Position numbers and translations under genes: made by a program
The notes under the pieces: generated by a model
Told to the model about the DNA's origin: nothing
Databases searched by the model: none
Seen by the model: only the letters and a program-made list of their open reading frames with translations
Assembly (NCBI GenBank): GCA_947086625.1
Contig: CAMTZV010000123.1
Location: 1 to 5,667 of the forward strand
From: an uncultured bacterium
GTDB taxonomy: Bacteria > Bacillota > Clostridia > Lachnospirales > Lachnospiraceae
Length of the DNA: 5,667 nucleotides
Direction: 5' to 3'
Part shown: positions 1 to 5,667 of the stretch, one piece after another
Layout of the letters: every line of letters starts with the position of its first letter
How positions within the stretch are numbered: position 1 is the first letter of the stretch

Positions 1-1163
1 ATGTACAGCCCCAGCCCCGCGCCCTCGATGTGCGCCGCGTTGTCCCCGCGCCAGAACTTTTCCTTCATATGCGAGAGCTCCTGCGCGCCGACGCCTCCGC
101 CGCAGTCCTCCACGCCGACAAGCAGCGCCGCGTCCGAAAGCCGCGCCGACACCGTGATATCCGTGCCCGCGTATTTGTACGAGTTTGCAAAAATATTGTC
201 AAACACCTGCTGGATGCGCAGCGGATCCGCGCGCAGCAGGCACTCCGGCAGCCCCGGCAGGCTGGCGCGGTGCAGATAGTCGGCGCCCTCCAACATCTCT
301 TTCAGCGCGCCGCTCGCCACATCCTCCAGCGTCACCGAAAGCTGGCGCAGCTCCTCGAGCGTCGCCGTGAAAAGATTTTCGATGAGCGCGTCGATCTGAT
401 CCGCCTTGCGGATGATCTGCGTATAATTGTCTTTTAATTTCCCGTTGTCCGCAAGCGCTGCCCCGACCTCCGACGCCGCCCGGATGCTCGCGACCGGCGT
501 TTTGATATCATGGGAGAGCTTTGCGACAAGCTCCTTTTTGCTCTCGTTCGCACGCATCTCGGCAAGCCTTGCCTTTTGCAGCTGATCGCGCATCAGATCA
601 AAGCTCTCCGTAAACGCACCGAATAAATTATGCCTGTCCATCGCAAGCGGAATGTCAAGGTTGCCGCCCGCGATGCGCTCCGCAAGCCCCTCGAGCTTTT
701 GAAACGGCCGGATCACCGTACGATCCAGATAGCAGGCGTAGCCCGCACAGACGCACAGCTGCGCGAACAGCAGAAATGCCAGAACCGTGCACAGGCGCTT
801 CTGTCGCTCCGCAAACACCTGCATACAATCGTTTTTCACGATCAGCTTTCCCACCGTCCGGCCGGCCGATACGATATCGAGCACCGTATCCCGGCGCACC
901 ACAGCCTCATGGACGTCTGTGCTCTGCGCCGCGTCCGTCTTATAAAGCAGCGCCCCCTCCAGATCAAGTGCCGCATAGTCGAGCGCGGTTTTGTTTTCAT
1001 GCCGTTTCAAATCGTCCCAGTCCGCCTCGACCGACCGGAGCGCCTCGTTGACCACGACCGCGTCCTGCGGCTCATACGACGGCTGCGCCGCAAACAGAAA
1101 AAGAGCCGCGGCTTCCGCGGCAAAGACAAGAAACAGGCTCATCAAAAATGTACGTTTTTTCAT
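1..1163 (-). CDS. Sensor histidine kinase of a two-component system, C-terminus cut by window edge
   Basis: This is a membrane sensor kinase that autophosphorylates on histidine and passes the phosphate to the response regulator encoded just upstream. I translated 387 codons from the ATG at 1163. There is an N-terminal membrane helix at about residues 5-26, an extracytoplasmic loop of roughly 95 residues (27-122) and a second membrane helix at about 123-146. A HAMP-like linker follows at about 147-200. The H-box is SHDIKTP with His218. The ATP-binding domain has the N-box (Asn323, Asn327), the G1 box DCGGG (Asp353, Gly355, Gly357) and the G2 box GAGLGL (381-386). The reading frame runs off position 1 just after G2, so probably only a few tens of residues are missing. 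The start overlaps the regulator stop as ATGA, with a purine-rich GGGGGA five bases upstream. The sensing loop matches no domain that I recognise, and the second helix is rich in cysteine (125, 137, 139, 144). Confidence 0.95.
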   Translation of the reverse strand, partial: MKKRTFLMSLFLVFAAEAAALFLFAAQPSYEPQDAVVVNEALRSVEADWDDLKRHENKTALDYAALDLEGALLYKTDAAQSTDVHEAVVRRDTVLDIVSAGRTVGKLIVKNDCMQVFAERQKRLCTVLAFLLFAQLCVCAGYACYLDRTVIRPFQKLEGLAERIAGGNLDIPLAMDRHNLFGAFTESFDLMRDQLQKARLAEMRANESKKELVAKLSHDIKTPVASIRAASEVGAALADNGKLKDNYTQIIRKADQIDALIENLFTATLEELRQLSVTLEDVASGALKEMLEGADYLHRASLPGLPECLLRADPLRIQQVFDNIFANSYKYAGTDITVSARLSDAALLVGVEDCGGGVGAQELSHMKEKFWRGDNAAHIEGAGLGLY

Positions 1164-1840
1164 CGCTTTCCCCCGTTGAAACGGTAGCCGTCGCCCCAGA
1201 CGGTGACAATGTACTCCGGCTCGCCCGGATCCTGCTCGATTGCCTCCCGTATTTTGCGGATGTGCACGTTGAGCGTCCCGTCGCCCGTGAATCTGTCGCC
1301 CCACACCTCCTCAAACAATTCCTGCTTTGAGACCGTCCGGTTTTCATTGCGGATCAGATACGACAGCAGCCGGAATTCAAGCGCTGTAAGCTTCACAGGC
1401 CGCTCCCCGACATACGCCTGCCGCTCGTCAAAATCGACGCGCAGCCGCCCGTCGGTGTATTCCCGCCCGTCGCCTGTCCCGTAACGCCGCAGCACCGCCT
1501 TCACCTTTGCCAGCAGCACCCCAAGCGAATAGGGCTTTCGGACATAATCGTCGCCTCCGATCGCCAGCGCCATCATCTCGTCGTCGTCGCTTAAGCGCGC
1601 CGAAATAAACAAAATCGGTATCTGCGTCCGCTCACGCAGCTCCTTACACAACGCAAAGCCGCTGCTCTCCCCCAAATTGATGTCGAGCAGCAAAAGCTGC
1701 GCCGTGTTCTCCCGCAGAAATTCCCTGCACGCGTCGGCATCGTAGACAACCGCGGTTTTCACGTCAAACAGATTAAAATATTCCGCCGTGCTGTCCGCCA
1801 GCAGCTTTTCGTCGTCGATGATCAGACAGTCATATTTCAT
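1160..1840 (-). CDS. OmpR/PhoB-family response regulator transcription factor
   Basis: This 226-residue DNA-binding regulator is of normal length for the family. The receiver domain (about 1-120) carries the acidic pair Asp9/Asp10, the phosphoacceptor Asp53 in LLLLDINLG, the switch Ser80 and the conserved Lys102 in RKPY. A short linker leads to a winged-helix DNA-binding domain (about 130-223) with the typical LTALEFRLLSYL, VWGD and HIRKIREAIE segments and the C-terminal hairpin VWGDGYRF. It is the evident partner of the histidine kinase, whose start overlaps its stop by four bases. Its own start overlaps the end of the serine hydrolase gene by 11 bases and has a perfect GGAGGT ribosome binding site five bases upstream, so translational coupling to the hydrolase is likely. 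The targets are unknown. Autoregulation of the upstream operon promoter is a natural guess but is not shown here. The subfamily (for example VanR-, BceR- or PhoP-like) cannot be settled from sequence alone. Confidence 0.96.
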   Translation of the reverse strand: MKYDCLIIDDEKLLADSTAEYFNLFDVKTAVVYDADACREFLRENTAQLLLLDINLGESSGFALCKELRERTQIPILFISARLSDDDEMMALAIGGDDYVRKPYSLGVLLAKVKAVLRRYGTGDGREYTDGRLRVDFDERQAYVGERPVKLTALEFRLLSYLIRNENRTVSKQELFEEVWGDRFTGDGTLNVHIRKIREAIEQDPGEPEYIVTVWGDGYRFNGGKR

Positions 1841-3086
1841 TGCTGACCTCCATGATCTGCCGATGCGTATGAAGCGGTACGACCGGCTCGAGCGCCGAAA
1901 ACAGAACGTTGCGCATTTTTCTCGTGTAGACAGTCGTACCCGTGTTCATGCGCTGGTTCATAATCAGAAGCGTCAGCTCATCTGCGGGGTCGTTCATCAT
2001 GTATGCGCCCAGCCAGCCGTCCCAGCCGTACTCGCCCCGGCTTCCAAACGAAACGGCCCGCTCCGGCTCCACCAGCACGCGCATCAGATTTCCGTAGCTG
2101 TAGCCCGGCAGGCTTTCCCAGACGATACCTGCCCGCTGCGCGTCGGTGAGGCTGGCGCTCGTCAGATATTCCCACGTCTTTTCGGCTATAATCGGCGTCC
2201 CGTCCTCCGCCCGCCCGTGCGCGGTGAGCATCGCCGCAAAGCGCGCCGCGTCATCGATCGTGCCCGCCAGCCCGGCCCCGCCGGACTCAAAGGCGGGAGC
2301 TCTTTCCATGCGGGTGGACACACCGAGATGATCCGGCTCGCGCTCCCTCAGACAGCCCGACGCATCGTCCCTGTCATACACCTTTGCCAGCCGCCCCTGC
2401 TTTTCCTGCGGCACGTAAAAGCCCGTATCGGTCATGCCAAGCGGCTCGAAAATCCGTTTCCGCAAAAACTCGCCGAAGCGCATCCCGCTGATCTTTTCCA
2501 CGATCGCACCGAGTACGTCCGCGCACAGCCCGTAATTCCAGCGCGTGCCCGGCTCAAACAAAAGCGGAATCTCCCCGATGCGCGACGCGATTTCCGCGGT
2601 GGCAAGCGCCTCGTCCGTGTGCAGCTTCGCGATGATCTCATCCACAAGCGCCTTCGTCTGCGCGTCCGTCTCGTCCGAGGAGCCGCCCGGATAGGAGATT
2701 CCTGCGGTCATATTTAACAAATGCCGGATCTGTACCGGCGTCTGCACGGGAATTTTTTCCCAGCCCCGCATATAATACTGATCCCGAAAGCTCGGAAAAT
2801 AGTCGTACACCGGAGCTAGGAGGTCAAGCCTGCCCTCCTCGATGAGCATCATCACCGCGACCGCCGTGACCGGCTTCGTCATCGAGTAAAACCGGAAAAT
2901 CGTATCCCGCGTAAGCGGCGCCTGCGCGGCGATATCCCGATATCCGGACTCAAAATAGCAAAGCTCCCTGCCGTACTGCATCGCCATACAGCTTGCGCCG
3001 GACACAAACCCGTCCGCAACCATCTCCTCTAAGATTTCCTGTAAGCGCTCCAACCGATATGGAATCACCTTCTGCACTCCGTCCAT
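1830..3086 (-). CDS. Serine hydrolase of the beta-lactamase / penicillin-binding-protein fold (family VIII esterase-like)
   Basis: This 418-residue enzyme has the beta-lactamase (COG1680-type) fold, in which an active-site serine attacks an ester or amide carbonyl. The SxxK motif is SMTK (Ser68, Lys71) in the usual FRFYSMTKPVTA setting. The second motif is WNYGL with Tyr185, so the Asn of the classical YxN is replaced by Leu187, as in EstB-like family VIII carboxylesterases. Further hallmarks are the FEPLGMTDTGF segment (213-223), the SGGAGL segment (268-273) and the late YGWDGWLGAYMMNDP block (353-367), which stands where beta-lactamases have KTG. No signal peptide or lipobox is visible, so I infer a cytosolic enzyme acting on small esters and not on peptidoglycan. 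An AAGGA ribosome binding site lies four bases before the ATG. The gene follows the alpha/beta hydrolase by 47 bases with no terminator, and its last codons carry the regulator's ribosome binding site. True beta-lactamase activity is possible but less likely. Confidence 0.93.
   Translation of the reverse strand: MDGVQKVIPYRLERLQEILEEMVADGFVSGASCMAMQYGRELCYFESGYRDIAAQAPLTRDTIFRFYSMTKPVTAVAVMMLIEEGRLDLLAPVYDYFPSFRDQYYMRGWEKIPVQTPVQIRHLLNMTAGISYPGGSSDETDAQTKALVDEIIAKLHTDEALATAEIASRIGEIPLLFEPGTRWNYGLCADVLGAIVEKISGMRFGEFLRKRIFEPLGMTDTGFYVPQEKQGRLAKVYDRDDASGCLREREPDHLGVSTRMERAPAFESGGAGLAGTIDDAARFAAMLTAHGRAEDGTPIIAEKTWEYLTSASLTDAQRAGIVWESLPGYSYGNLMRVLVEPERAVSFGSRGEYGWDGWLGAYMMNDPADELTLLIMNQRMNTGTTVYTRKMRNVLFSALEPVVPLHTHRQIMEVSNEI
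1846..1851 (-). promoter_or_regulatory. Perfect Shine-Dalgarno for the response regulator inside the serine hydrolase gene
   Basis: GGAGGT on the minus strand is five bases before the regulator ATG at 1840 and overlaps the Met-Glu-Val codons near the hydrolase C-terminus. Together with the 11-base gene overlap (1830-1840) it indicates strong, possibly coupled, initiation of the regulator. Confidence 0.85.
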
Positions 3087-3133
3087 CCTGTCCTTCCCCG
3101 CTTTCTTCGCATCTGCCCATTCGCCGCATGTCT

Positions 3134-3994
3134 CTACTGTTCCCGGCGTTCCCCGCTGTCCGCCTCCATGGCGACCTCCATCATCCAGATATAGGCCAGC
3201 TCCATCCAGCTCTCACACGACGGCTCGATGCCGTAGCCGTCCGCCGCCTGTGTCAGCTCATTCGCAAGCCCCAGCCCATGACCGCCCTTCATATATAAAT
3301 GCAGCTCCACCGGAACGCCCATCTGCCTGCACGCCATCGCCAACAGCAGCGAATTTTCCGGCGGTACCGACGCATCCTCCCCGCCGTGCCACAGAAAGGT
3401 CGGCGGCATGTCCGCATTCACCTGCTTTTCGATGGAGAGCTCCGCACGTTGTTTTTCATCCGCGGCTGCCTCTCCCATCAGATTTTGAAAGGATCCCTCG
3501 TGCGCGTATTCCCCGGCGCTGATAACCGGATAGTTCAGAATCAGGCCCGCCGGGCGCAGCTTCTCTGCCTCGCCCGCCTCTATGCCAAGTGCCTCCAACA
3601 GATACGGTTTTTTCCAGAACACGCCGTAGCACGCCGCCAGATGCCCTCCCGCGGACGAGCCCTCGAGAAAGATCTGGCGCGGGTTTATACCCCAGTCCTC
3701 ACTGTTTTCGCGCACAAGCCAAACGGCCAGCGCAAGCTGAAGCAATGCGGTCGGAAACGTCTCGGGCGCAACCGAATAGCGCAGCACCGCCGCGTGGCAG
3801 CCCCGGCTGTTCCACTGGATCGCAAACTGCTCCGCCTCGCGGTTGGACAAAAATTCATATCCCCCGCCGGGACAGATCAGGACAAACGGCGCCGGCTCCA
3901 TGCGCACATCCTCATACCGCGAGAGCAGATAGGTTGTGAGCACAGCCTCCTCCGTCGTATCGTCGATCGCTAATTTTATCTCTTCATGTATCAT
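3134..3994 (-). CDS. Alpha/beta hydrolase, esterase/lipase type (BD-FAE / acetyl-esterase-like)
   Basis: This is a 286-residue cytosolic alpha/beta hydrolase of the Aes/COG0657 kind, which cleaves carboxyl esters. The oxyanion-hole loop is PGGGY (42-46), followed by the NREAEQFA and LRYSVAPETFP stretches typical of clostridial BD-FAE-like esterases. The nucleophile elbow is GSSAG with Ser114, the acid is Asp207 in HGGEDASVP, and the catalytic histidine is His239 in KGGHGLGL. All three triad residues are present in the correct order. I chose the ATG at 3994 because AGGAGA sits six bases upstream. The frame stays open to an ATG at 4024, but that start lacks a ribosome binding site and would place the AGGAGA inside the coding region. 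There is no signal peptide. This is the first gene after a near-consensus promoter and so the head of the operon that continues into the serine hydrolase and the two-component genes. The substrate is unknown; acylated sugars or short-chain esters are plausible. Confidence 0.93.
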   Translation of the reverse strand: MIHEEIKLAIDDTTEEAVLTTYLLSRYEDVRMEPAPFVLICPGGGYEFLSNREAEQFAIQWNSRGCHAAVLRYSVAPETFPTALLQLALAVWLVRENSEDWGINPRQIFLEGSSAGGHLAACYGVFWKKPYLLEALGIEAGEAEKLRPAGLILNYPVISAGEYAHEGSFQNLMGEAAADEKQRAELSIEKQVNADMPPTFLWHGGEDASVPPENSLLLAMACRQMGVPVELHLYMKGGHGLGLANELTQAADGYGIEPSCESWMELAYIWMMEVAMEADSGERREQ

Positions 3995-4000
3995 CGTTTC

Positions 4001-4006
4001 TCTCCT
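4001..4006 (-). promoter_or_regulatory. Ribosome binding site deciding the alpha/beta hydrolase start
   Basis: AGGAGA on the minus strand sits six bases before the ATG at 3994. It selects this ATG over the in-frame ATG at 4024, which would add ten residues unlike the family and has no comparable site upstream. Confidence 0.85.
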
Positions 4007-4050
4007 AAAATGAAATCGCACCATGCACCGGCAAGCGGACGTGCCTGTAT

Positions 4051-4079
4051 ATTATACCACCACGCAATGCGTTTGTCAT
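4051..4079 (-). promoter_or_regulatory. Strong sigma-A-type promoter of the hydrolase/two-component operon
   Basis: On the minus strand ATGACA (4074-4079, five of six matches to TTGACA) is followed after 17 bases by a perfect TATAAT (4051-4056). Transcription would start near 4044 and give a leader of about 50 bases before the alpha/beta hydrolase ATG at 3994. The promoter begins only 11 bases beyond the methyltransferase stop codon. A short palindrome fills much of the spacer, which is a classic place for a repressor site. Confidence 0.82.
4062..4072. repeat. Palindrome inside the operon promoter spacer
   Basis: ACGCA and TGCGT arms flank one central base, between the -35 and -10 boxes of the operon promoter. 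It is short enough to arise by chance, but its position and its shared ACGCATTG core (on the minus strand) with the inverted repeat at 5343-5358 make it a candidate operator half or full site. Confidence 0.45.
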
Positions 4080-4090
4080 TCGTTTTTCTT

Positions 4091-5290
4091 TCACCGCTCG
4101 TTGCATACCTCGAAGATATAAAATTTCAGATAATAGCTCTCACCCGCCGCCCACAGGATCGGATGGTCGGGCGACTGTGTGCGAAATTCCACCTGACGCA
4201 GACGTCTGTGCGCAGCACGCGCCGCCTCGCGGATCGTCTTTGCGAAGAGCTCCTGCGTCATGAAATGCGAACAGGAGCAGGTCGCAAAAAAACCGCCGTC
4301 CGCTACAAGCAAAAGCCCCTCCCGGTTGATCTCACGGTAGCCCCGGATCGCGTTTTTCGTCGCCTCCCGGGATTTTGTGAACGCAGGCGGATCGAGAATC
4401 ACAACGTCGTAGCGCTCCCCGGCGGCCGCCAGCTTTGGCAGCTCATCGAACACGTCCGCACACCGGAAATGCACGCGCTCAGAAAGCCCGTTGCGCCGGG
4501 CATTTTCCTCTGCCTGGTCGATGGCAAACTGCGAGACGTCAAGCCCCGTCACATCCGCCGCCCCTGCAAGCCCCGCATTCAGCGCAAACGTTCCCATGTG
4601 CGTAAAGCAGTCGAGCACCCGACGTCCTTTGCAGATGCGCTGCATCGCCAGACGGTTGTATTTCTGATCCAGGAAAAAACCGGTTTTCTGCCCGTTTGCG
4701 ACATCCACGAGATAATGCACGCCGTTCTCCGTAATCTCGACGCTCGTATCAAATTCCCCGCCAATAAATCCCTTTACCTTCGGCAGGCCCTCCTTTTTCC
4801 GCTCATTCGCGTCGCTGCGCTCATAGACGCCGCGGATGCGTATGCCGTCCGCCGCGAGCACTTCCTTCAGAAGCGCTGCGATCGTTATCTTGAACTGCTC
4901 CATGCCAAGCGCCAGACACTGCACGACGAGCACGTCCTCATATTTGTCCACGACAAGGCCCGGCAGAAAATCCGCCTCCCCGAAGATCACCCTGCAGGAG
5001 GCGGTATCCACCGTCGCCTTGCGGTAATCCCATGCCCGCTGCACACGCATCCGAAGAAACGCCTCGTCGATCTCCTGATCTGTGCGCCGCGTCATCATGC
5101 GTATCCGGATTTTGGAGTGCACGTTGAGAAACCCGCGCCCCATCGGATATCCGTCAAAATCATGTACGATCACAATCTCCCCGTTTTGAAACGAACCCGT
5201 GACCGTGTCGATCTCATTGTCAAAAATCCACAAGCCGCCCGCCTTCAGCGCACGCCCCTCTCCCTTTTTTAATGTAACGATCGCGCTCAT
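4091..5290 (-). CDS. rlmI: Class I SAM-dependent 23S rRNA methyltransferase, RlmI/YccW-like
   Basis: This 399-residue enzyme is close to the family length. RlmI uses S-adenosylmethionine to make 5-methylcytosine in 23S rRNA (position 1962 in E. coli). A PUA RNA-binding domain occupies about residues 1-75, followed by the FGEADFLPGLVVDKY signature (103-117) of the central domain and the NGQKTGFFLDQK signature (199-210). The Rossmann methyltransferase domain then shows motif I VLDCFTHMGTFAL (225-237), an acidic residue at Asp251, motif IV DPPAFTKS (300-307) and motif VI CSCSH (338-342), which supplies the probable catalytic cysteine (338 or 340). The start at 5290 is preceded by GAGAGG at five bases. 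The gene is flanked by a terminator upstream and by the operon promoter immediately downstream, so it is probably transcribed alone. I see no terminator after it, so some read-through into the hydrolase operon is possible. The exact target base is inferred from the family, and the symbol is given on that basis. Confidence 0.9.
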   Translation of the reverse strand: MSAIVTLKKGEGRALKAGGLWIFDNEIDTVTGSFQNGEIVIVHDFDGYPMGRGFLNVHSKIRIRMMTRRTDQEIDEAFLRMRVQRAWDYRKATVDTASCRVIFGEADFLPGLVVDKYEDVLVVQCLALGMEQFKITIAALLKEVLAADGIRIRGVYERSDANERKKEGLPKVKGFIGGEFDTSVEITENGVHYLVDVANGQKTGFFLDQKYNRLAMQRICKGRRVLDCFTHMGTFALNAGLAGAADVTGLDVSQFAIDQAEENARRNGLSERVHFRCADVFDELPKLAAAGERYDVVILDPPAFTKSREATKNAIRGYREINREGLLLVADGGFFATCSCSHFMTQELFAKTIREAARAAHRRLRQVEFRTQSPDHPILWAAGESYYLKFYIFEVCNER

Positions 5291-5295
5291 CTCTG

Positions 5296-5301
5296 CCTCT
5301 C
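5296..5301 (-). promoter_or_regulatory. Ribosome binding site of the rRNA methyltransferase gene
   Basis: GAGAGG on the minus strand lies five bases before the ATG at 5290. This supports that start codon for the methyltransferase. Confidence 0.65.
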
Positions 5302-5325
5302 TTTTCCTGTCTCATTTTTCATATC

Positions 5326-5354
5326 AGTGTACCATGTTCTGACGCATTGTGCAA
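5326..5354 (-). promoter_or_regulatory. Weak candidate promoter for the rRNA methyltransferase gene
   Basis: On the minus strand TTGCAC (5349-5354) and TACACT (5326-5331) are spaced by exactly 17 bases. The -10 matches the sigma-A consensus at four of six bases and the -35 at three of six. It lies about 35 bases before the start codon, in the only gap downstream of a terminator, where a promoter is needed. The assignment rests on spacing and position more than on match quality. Confidence 0.4.
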
Positions 5355-5358
5355 TGCG
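5343..5358. repeat. Inverted repeat overlapping the candidate methyltransferase promoter
   Basis: Two perfect 7-base arms, CGCATTG and CAATGCG, are separated by TG. The element lies between the chemoreceptor terminator and the methyltransferase gene and covers the candidate -35 region. It has no following T run in either direction, so it does not look like a terminator. A protein-binding operator is a possible role. The 8-mer ACGCATTG at its left end recurs in the palindrome at 4062-4072. Confidence 0.55.
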
Positions 5359-5380
5359 GCATGCGCCTCTGCGAGCTACG

Positions 5381-5420
5381 AAAAAAGAGCCGGCACACCG
5401 ACTGGCGCGCAGCTCTTTTT
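5381..5420 (-). terminator. Intrinsic terminator after the chemoreceptor gene
   Basis: A perfect 9-bp stem pairs 5382-5390 with 5412-5420 (AAAAAGAGC with GCTCTTTTT). On the minus strand the stem can be extended inward by a G-C pair and six further pairs including G-U wobbles (CGCGCC with GGTGTG) around an AGTC loop, and it ends in a run of six T. It begins about 19 bases after the chemoreceptor stop. Because both arms end in an A/T run it could also work on the plus strand, but no gene is seen there to need it. Confidence 0.87.
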
Positions 5421-5438
5421 CATATACCCTCTTCTGTG

Positions 5439-5667
5439 CTATTCCATGCGGAACCGCTTTGCCTCTTCCTGAAGGCTTCCCGCGATCGCCTGATTTTCAC
5501 CCATCTGTGCATTGATCGCAGAAATCTCCGATACAAGCGCCTGTATGCTCTCCGCCACGCTGCTCACACCGTTTGCACCCTCGTCAACTGCCTGGGTGAT
5601 GCCGGAAAGTGCATCCGCAATACCGGAAACCATATCGACAATCTCATTGGAGCGCTCCGCATAGGTG
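5439..5667 (-). CDS. Methyl-accepting chemotaxis protein, C-terminal fragment (5' end outside window)
   Basis: The last 75 complete codons of a chemoreceptor lie in this window, ending in a TAG at 5439. The fragment opens with TYAERSNEIVDMVSGIADAL and runs to EEAKRFRME. It is a continuous alanine-, serine- and glutamate-rich amphipathic helix with segments such as ITQAVDEGANGVSSVAESIQ and EISAINAQMGENQAIAG. This is the descending (C-terminal) arm of the cytoplasmic four-helix bundle, distal to the kinase-control tip. The methylated bundle relays ligand binding to CheA/CheW. The ligand-binding and tip regions are off the window, so the sensed compound cannot be guessed. There is no C-terminal pentapeptide tether of the NWETF type, so recruitment of CheR/CheB by such a tether is not indicated. 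An intrinsic terminator lies about 20 bases after the stop, ending this transcription unit. The fragment implies a motile or at least chemotactic host. Confidence 0.88.
   Translation of the reverse strand, partial: TYAERSNEIVDMVSGIADALSGITQAVDEGANGVSSVAESIQALVSEISAINAQMGENQAIAGSLQEEAKRFRME

Larger units (their letters stand above)
1..4044 (-). other. Predicted operon: alpha/beta hydrolase, serine hydrolase, response regulator, histidine kinase
   Basis: The four genes run in one direction from the promoter at 4051-4079. The junctions are a 47-base gap, an 11-base overlap and a 4-base ATGA overlap, and no terminator-like hairpin with a T run occurs at any of them. The unit continues past the left edge of the window, so its last gene or genes are not seen. 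Co-transcription is inferred from the spacing. Confidence 0.8.

Noticed and set aside
1072..1347. Minus-strand 91-codon open frame spanning the regulator-kinase junction
   Set aside because: It is out of frame with both the response regulator and the kinase, each of which is continuous and well conserved through this region.
1788..2717. A 309-codon plus-strand open frame opposite the serine hydrolase, and similar frames at 630-1187, 3299-3973 and 30-437
   Set aside because: All are codon-aligned antisense shadows of minus-strand genes with clear catalytic motifs. The translations are Arg/His-rich and low in recognisable signal, and no promoters or convincing ribosome binding sites precede them.
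3087..3133. Possible promoter or terminator in the 47-base gap between the two hydrolase genes
   Set aside because: I see no -10/-35 pair and no hairpin with a T run, only the ribosome binding site of the serine hydrolase. The gap is consistent with an operon junction.
3995..4024. Ten-residue N-terminal extension of the alpha/beta hydrolase from the ATG at 4024
   Set aside because: The AGGAGA ribosome binding site lies within this extension and serves the ATG at 3994. The extra residues do not look like the start of this family.
3986..5272. A 428-codon plus-strand open frame opposite the methyltransferase, longer than the real gene
   Set aside because: Its codon boundaries coincide exactly with those of the minus-strand gene, so its stops would need TTA, CTA or TCA sense codons, which this GC-rich gene avoids. 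The product is rich in Arg, His and Pro with no recognisable domain, while the minus strand encodes all RlmI motifs.
5343..5358. The 7+2+7 inverted repeat as a second terminator
   Set aside because: It has no adjoining T run on either strand, a two-base loop that is too tight for a good hairpin, and a proper terminator already sits just before it.
5327..5515. Plus-strand 62-codon open frame across the chemoreceptor terminator region
   Set aside because: It runs through a terminator hairpin and into the antisense of the chemoreceptor, with no domain and no support for expression.

Overview
Every gene I can support in this window lies on the minus strand, so the biological reading order runs from position 5667 down to 1. 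The DNA is clearly GC-rich by eye, with G/C-ending codons, strong AGGAG/GGAGGT ribosome binding sites, a near-consensus sigma-A promoter and a motile, chemotactic gene complement. This fits a GC-rich Firmicute, most likely a Clostridia/Lachnospiraceae-type gut anaerobe. That placement is inference from gene style and not a taxonomic match.

Layout in transcription order: (1) the C-terminal tail of a methyl-accepting chemotaxis protein enters from the right edge and ends at 5439. It is followed by a clear intrinsic terminator (about 5381-5420). (2) A short intergenic stretch holds a 7-bp-arm inverted repeat and a weak candidate promoter. It leads into a complete RlmI-type 23S rRNA methyltransferase gene (5290-4091). 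(3) Eleven bases after the methyltransferase stop codon there is a very good promoter (ATGACA-17 bp-TATAAT) with a palindrome in its spacer. It starts a four-gene operon: an alpha/beta hydrolase (3994-3134), a beta-lactamase-fold serine hydrolase (3086-1830), an OmpR-family response regulator (1840-1160) and a sensor histidine kinase (1163 to beyond position 1).

The operon is tightly packed: a 47-bp gap, then an 11-bp overlap, then a 4-bp overlap, with a perfect Shine-Dalgarno for the regulator embedded in the last codons of the serine hydrolase. The likely logic is that two cytosolic esterase-type enzymes and a two-component sensor/regulator are made together. The kinase could sense an envelope or small-molecule cue whose ester or amide derivatives the hydrolases process. 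The substrate and signal cannot be read from the sequence. Neither hydrolase has a signal peptide.

The most distinctive point is this wiring of two different serine hydrolases to a two-component system from one promoter. The second is a shared ACGCATTG palindromic element at both intergenic promoters, which is a candidate operator. Long plus-strand open frames opposite all genes are codon-aligned shadows caused by avoidance of TTA, CTA and TCA codons and are not reported as genes. There are no RNA genes, insertion sequences, CRISPR arrays or phage features that I can see.
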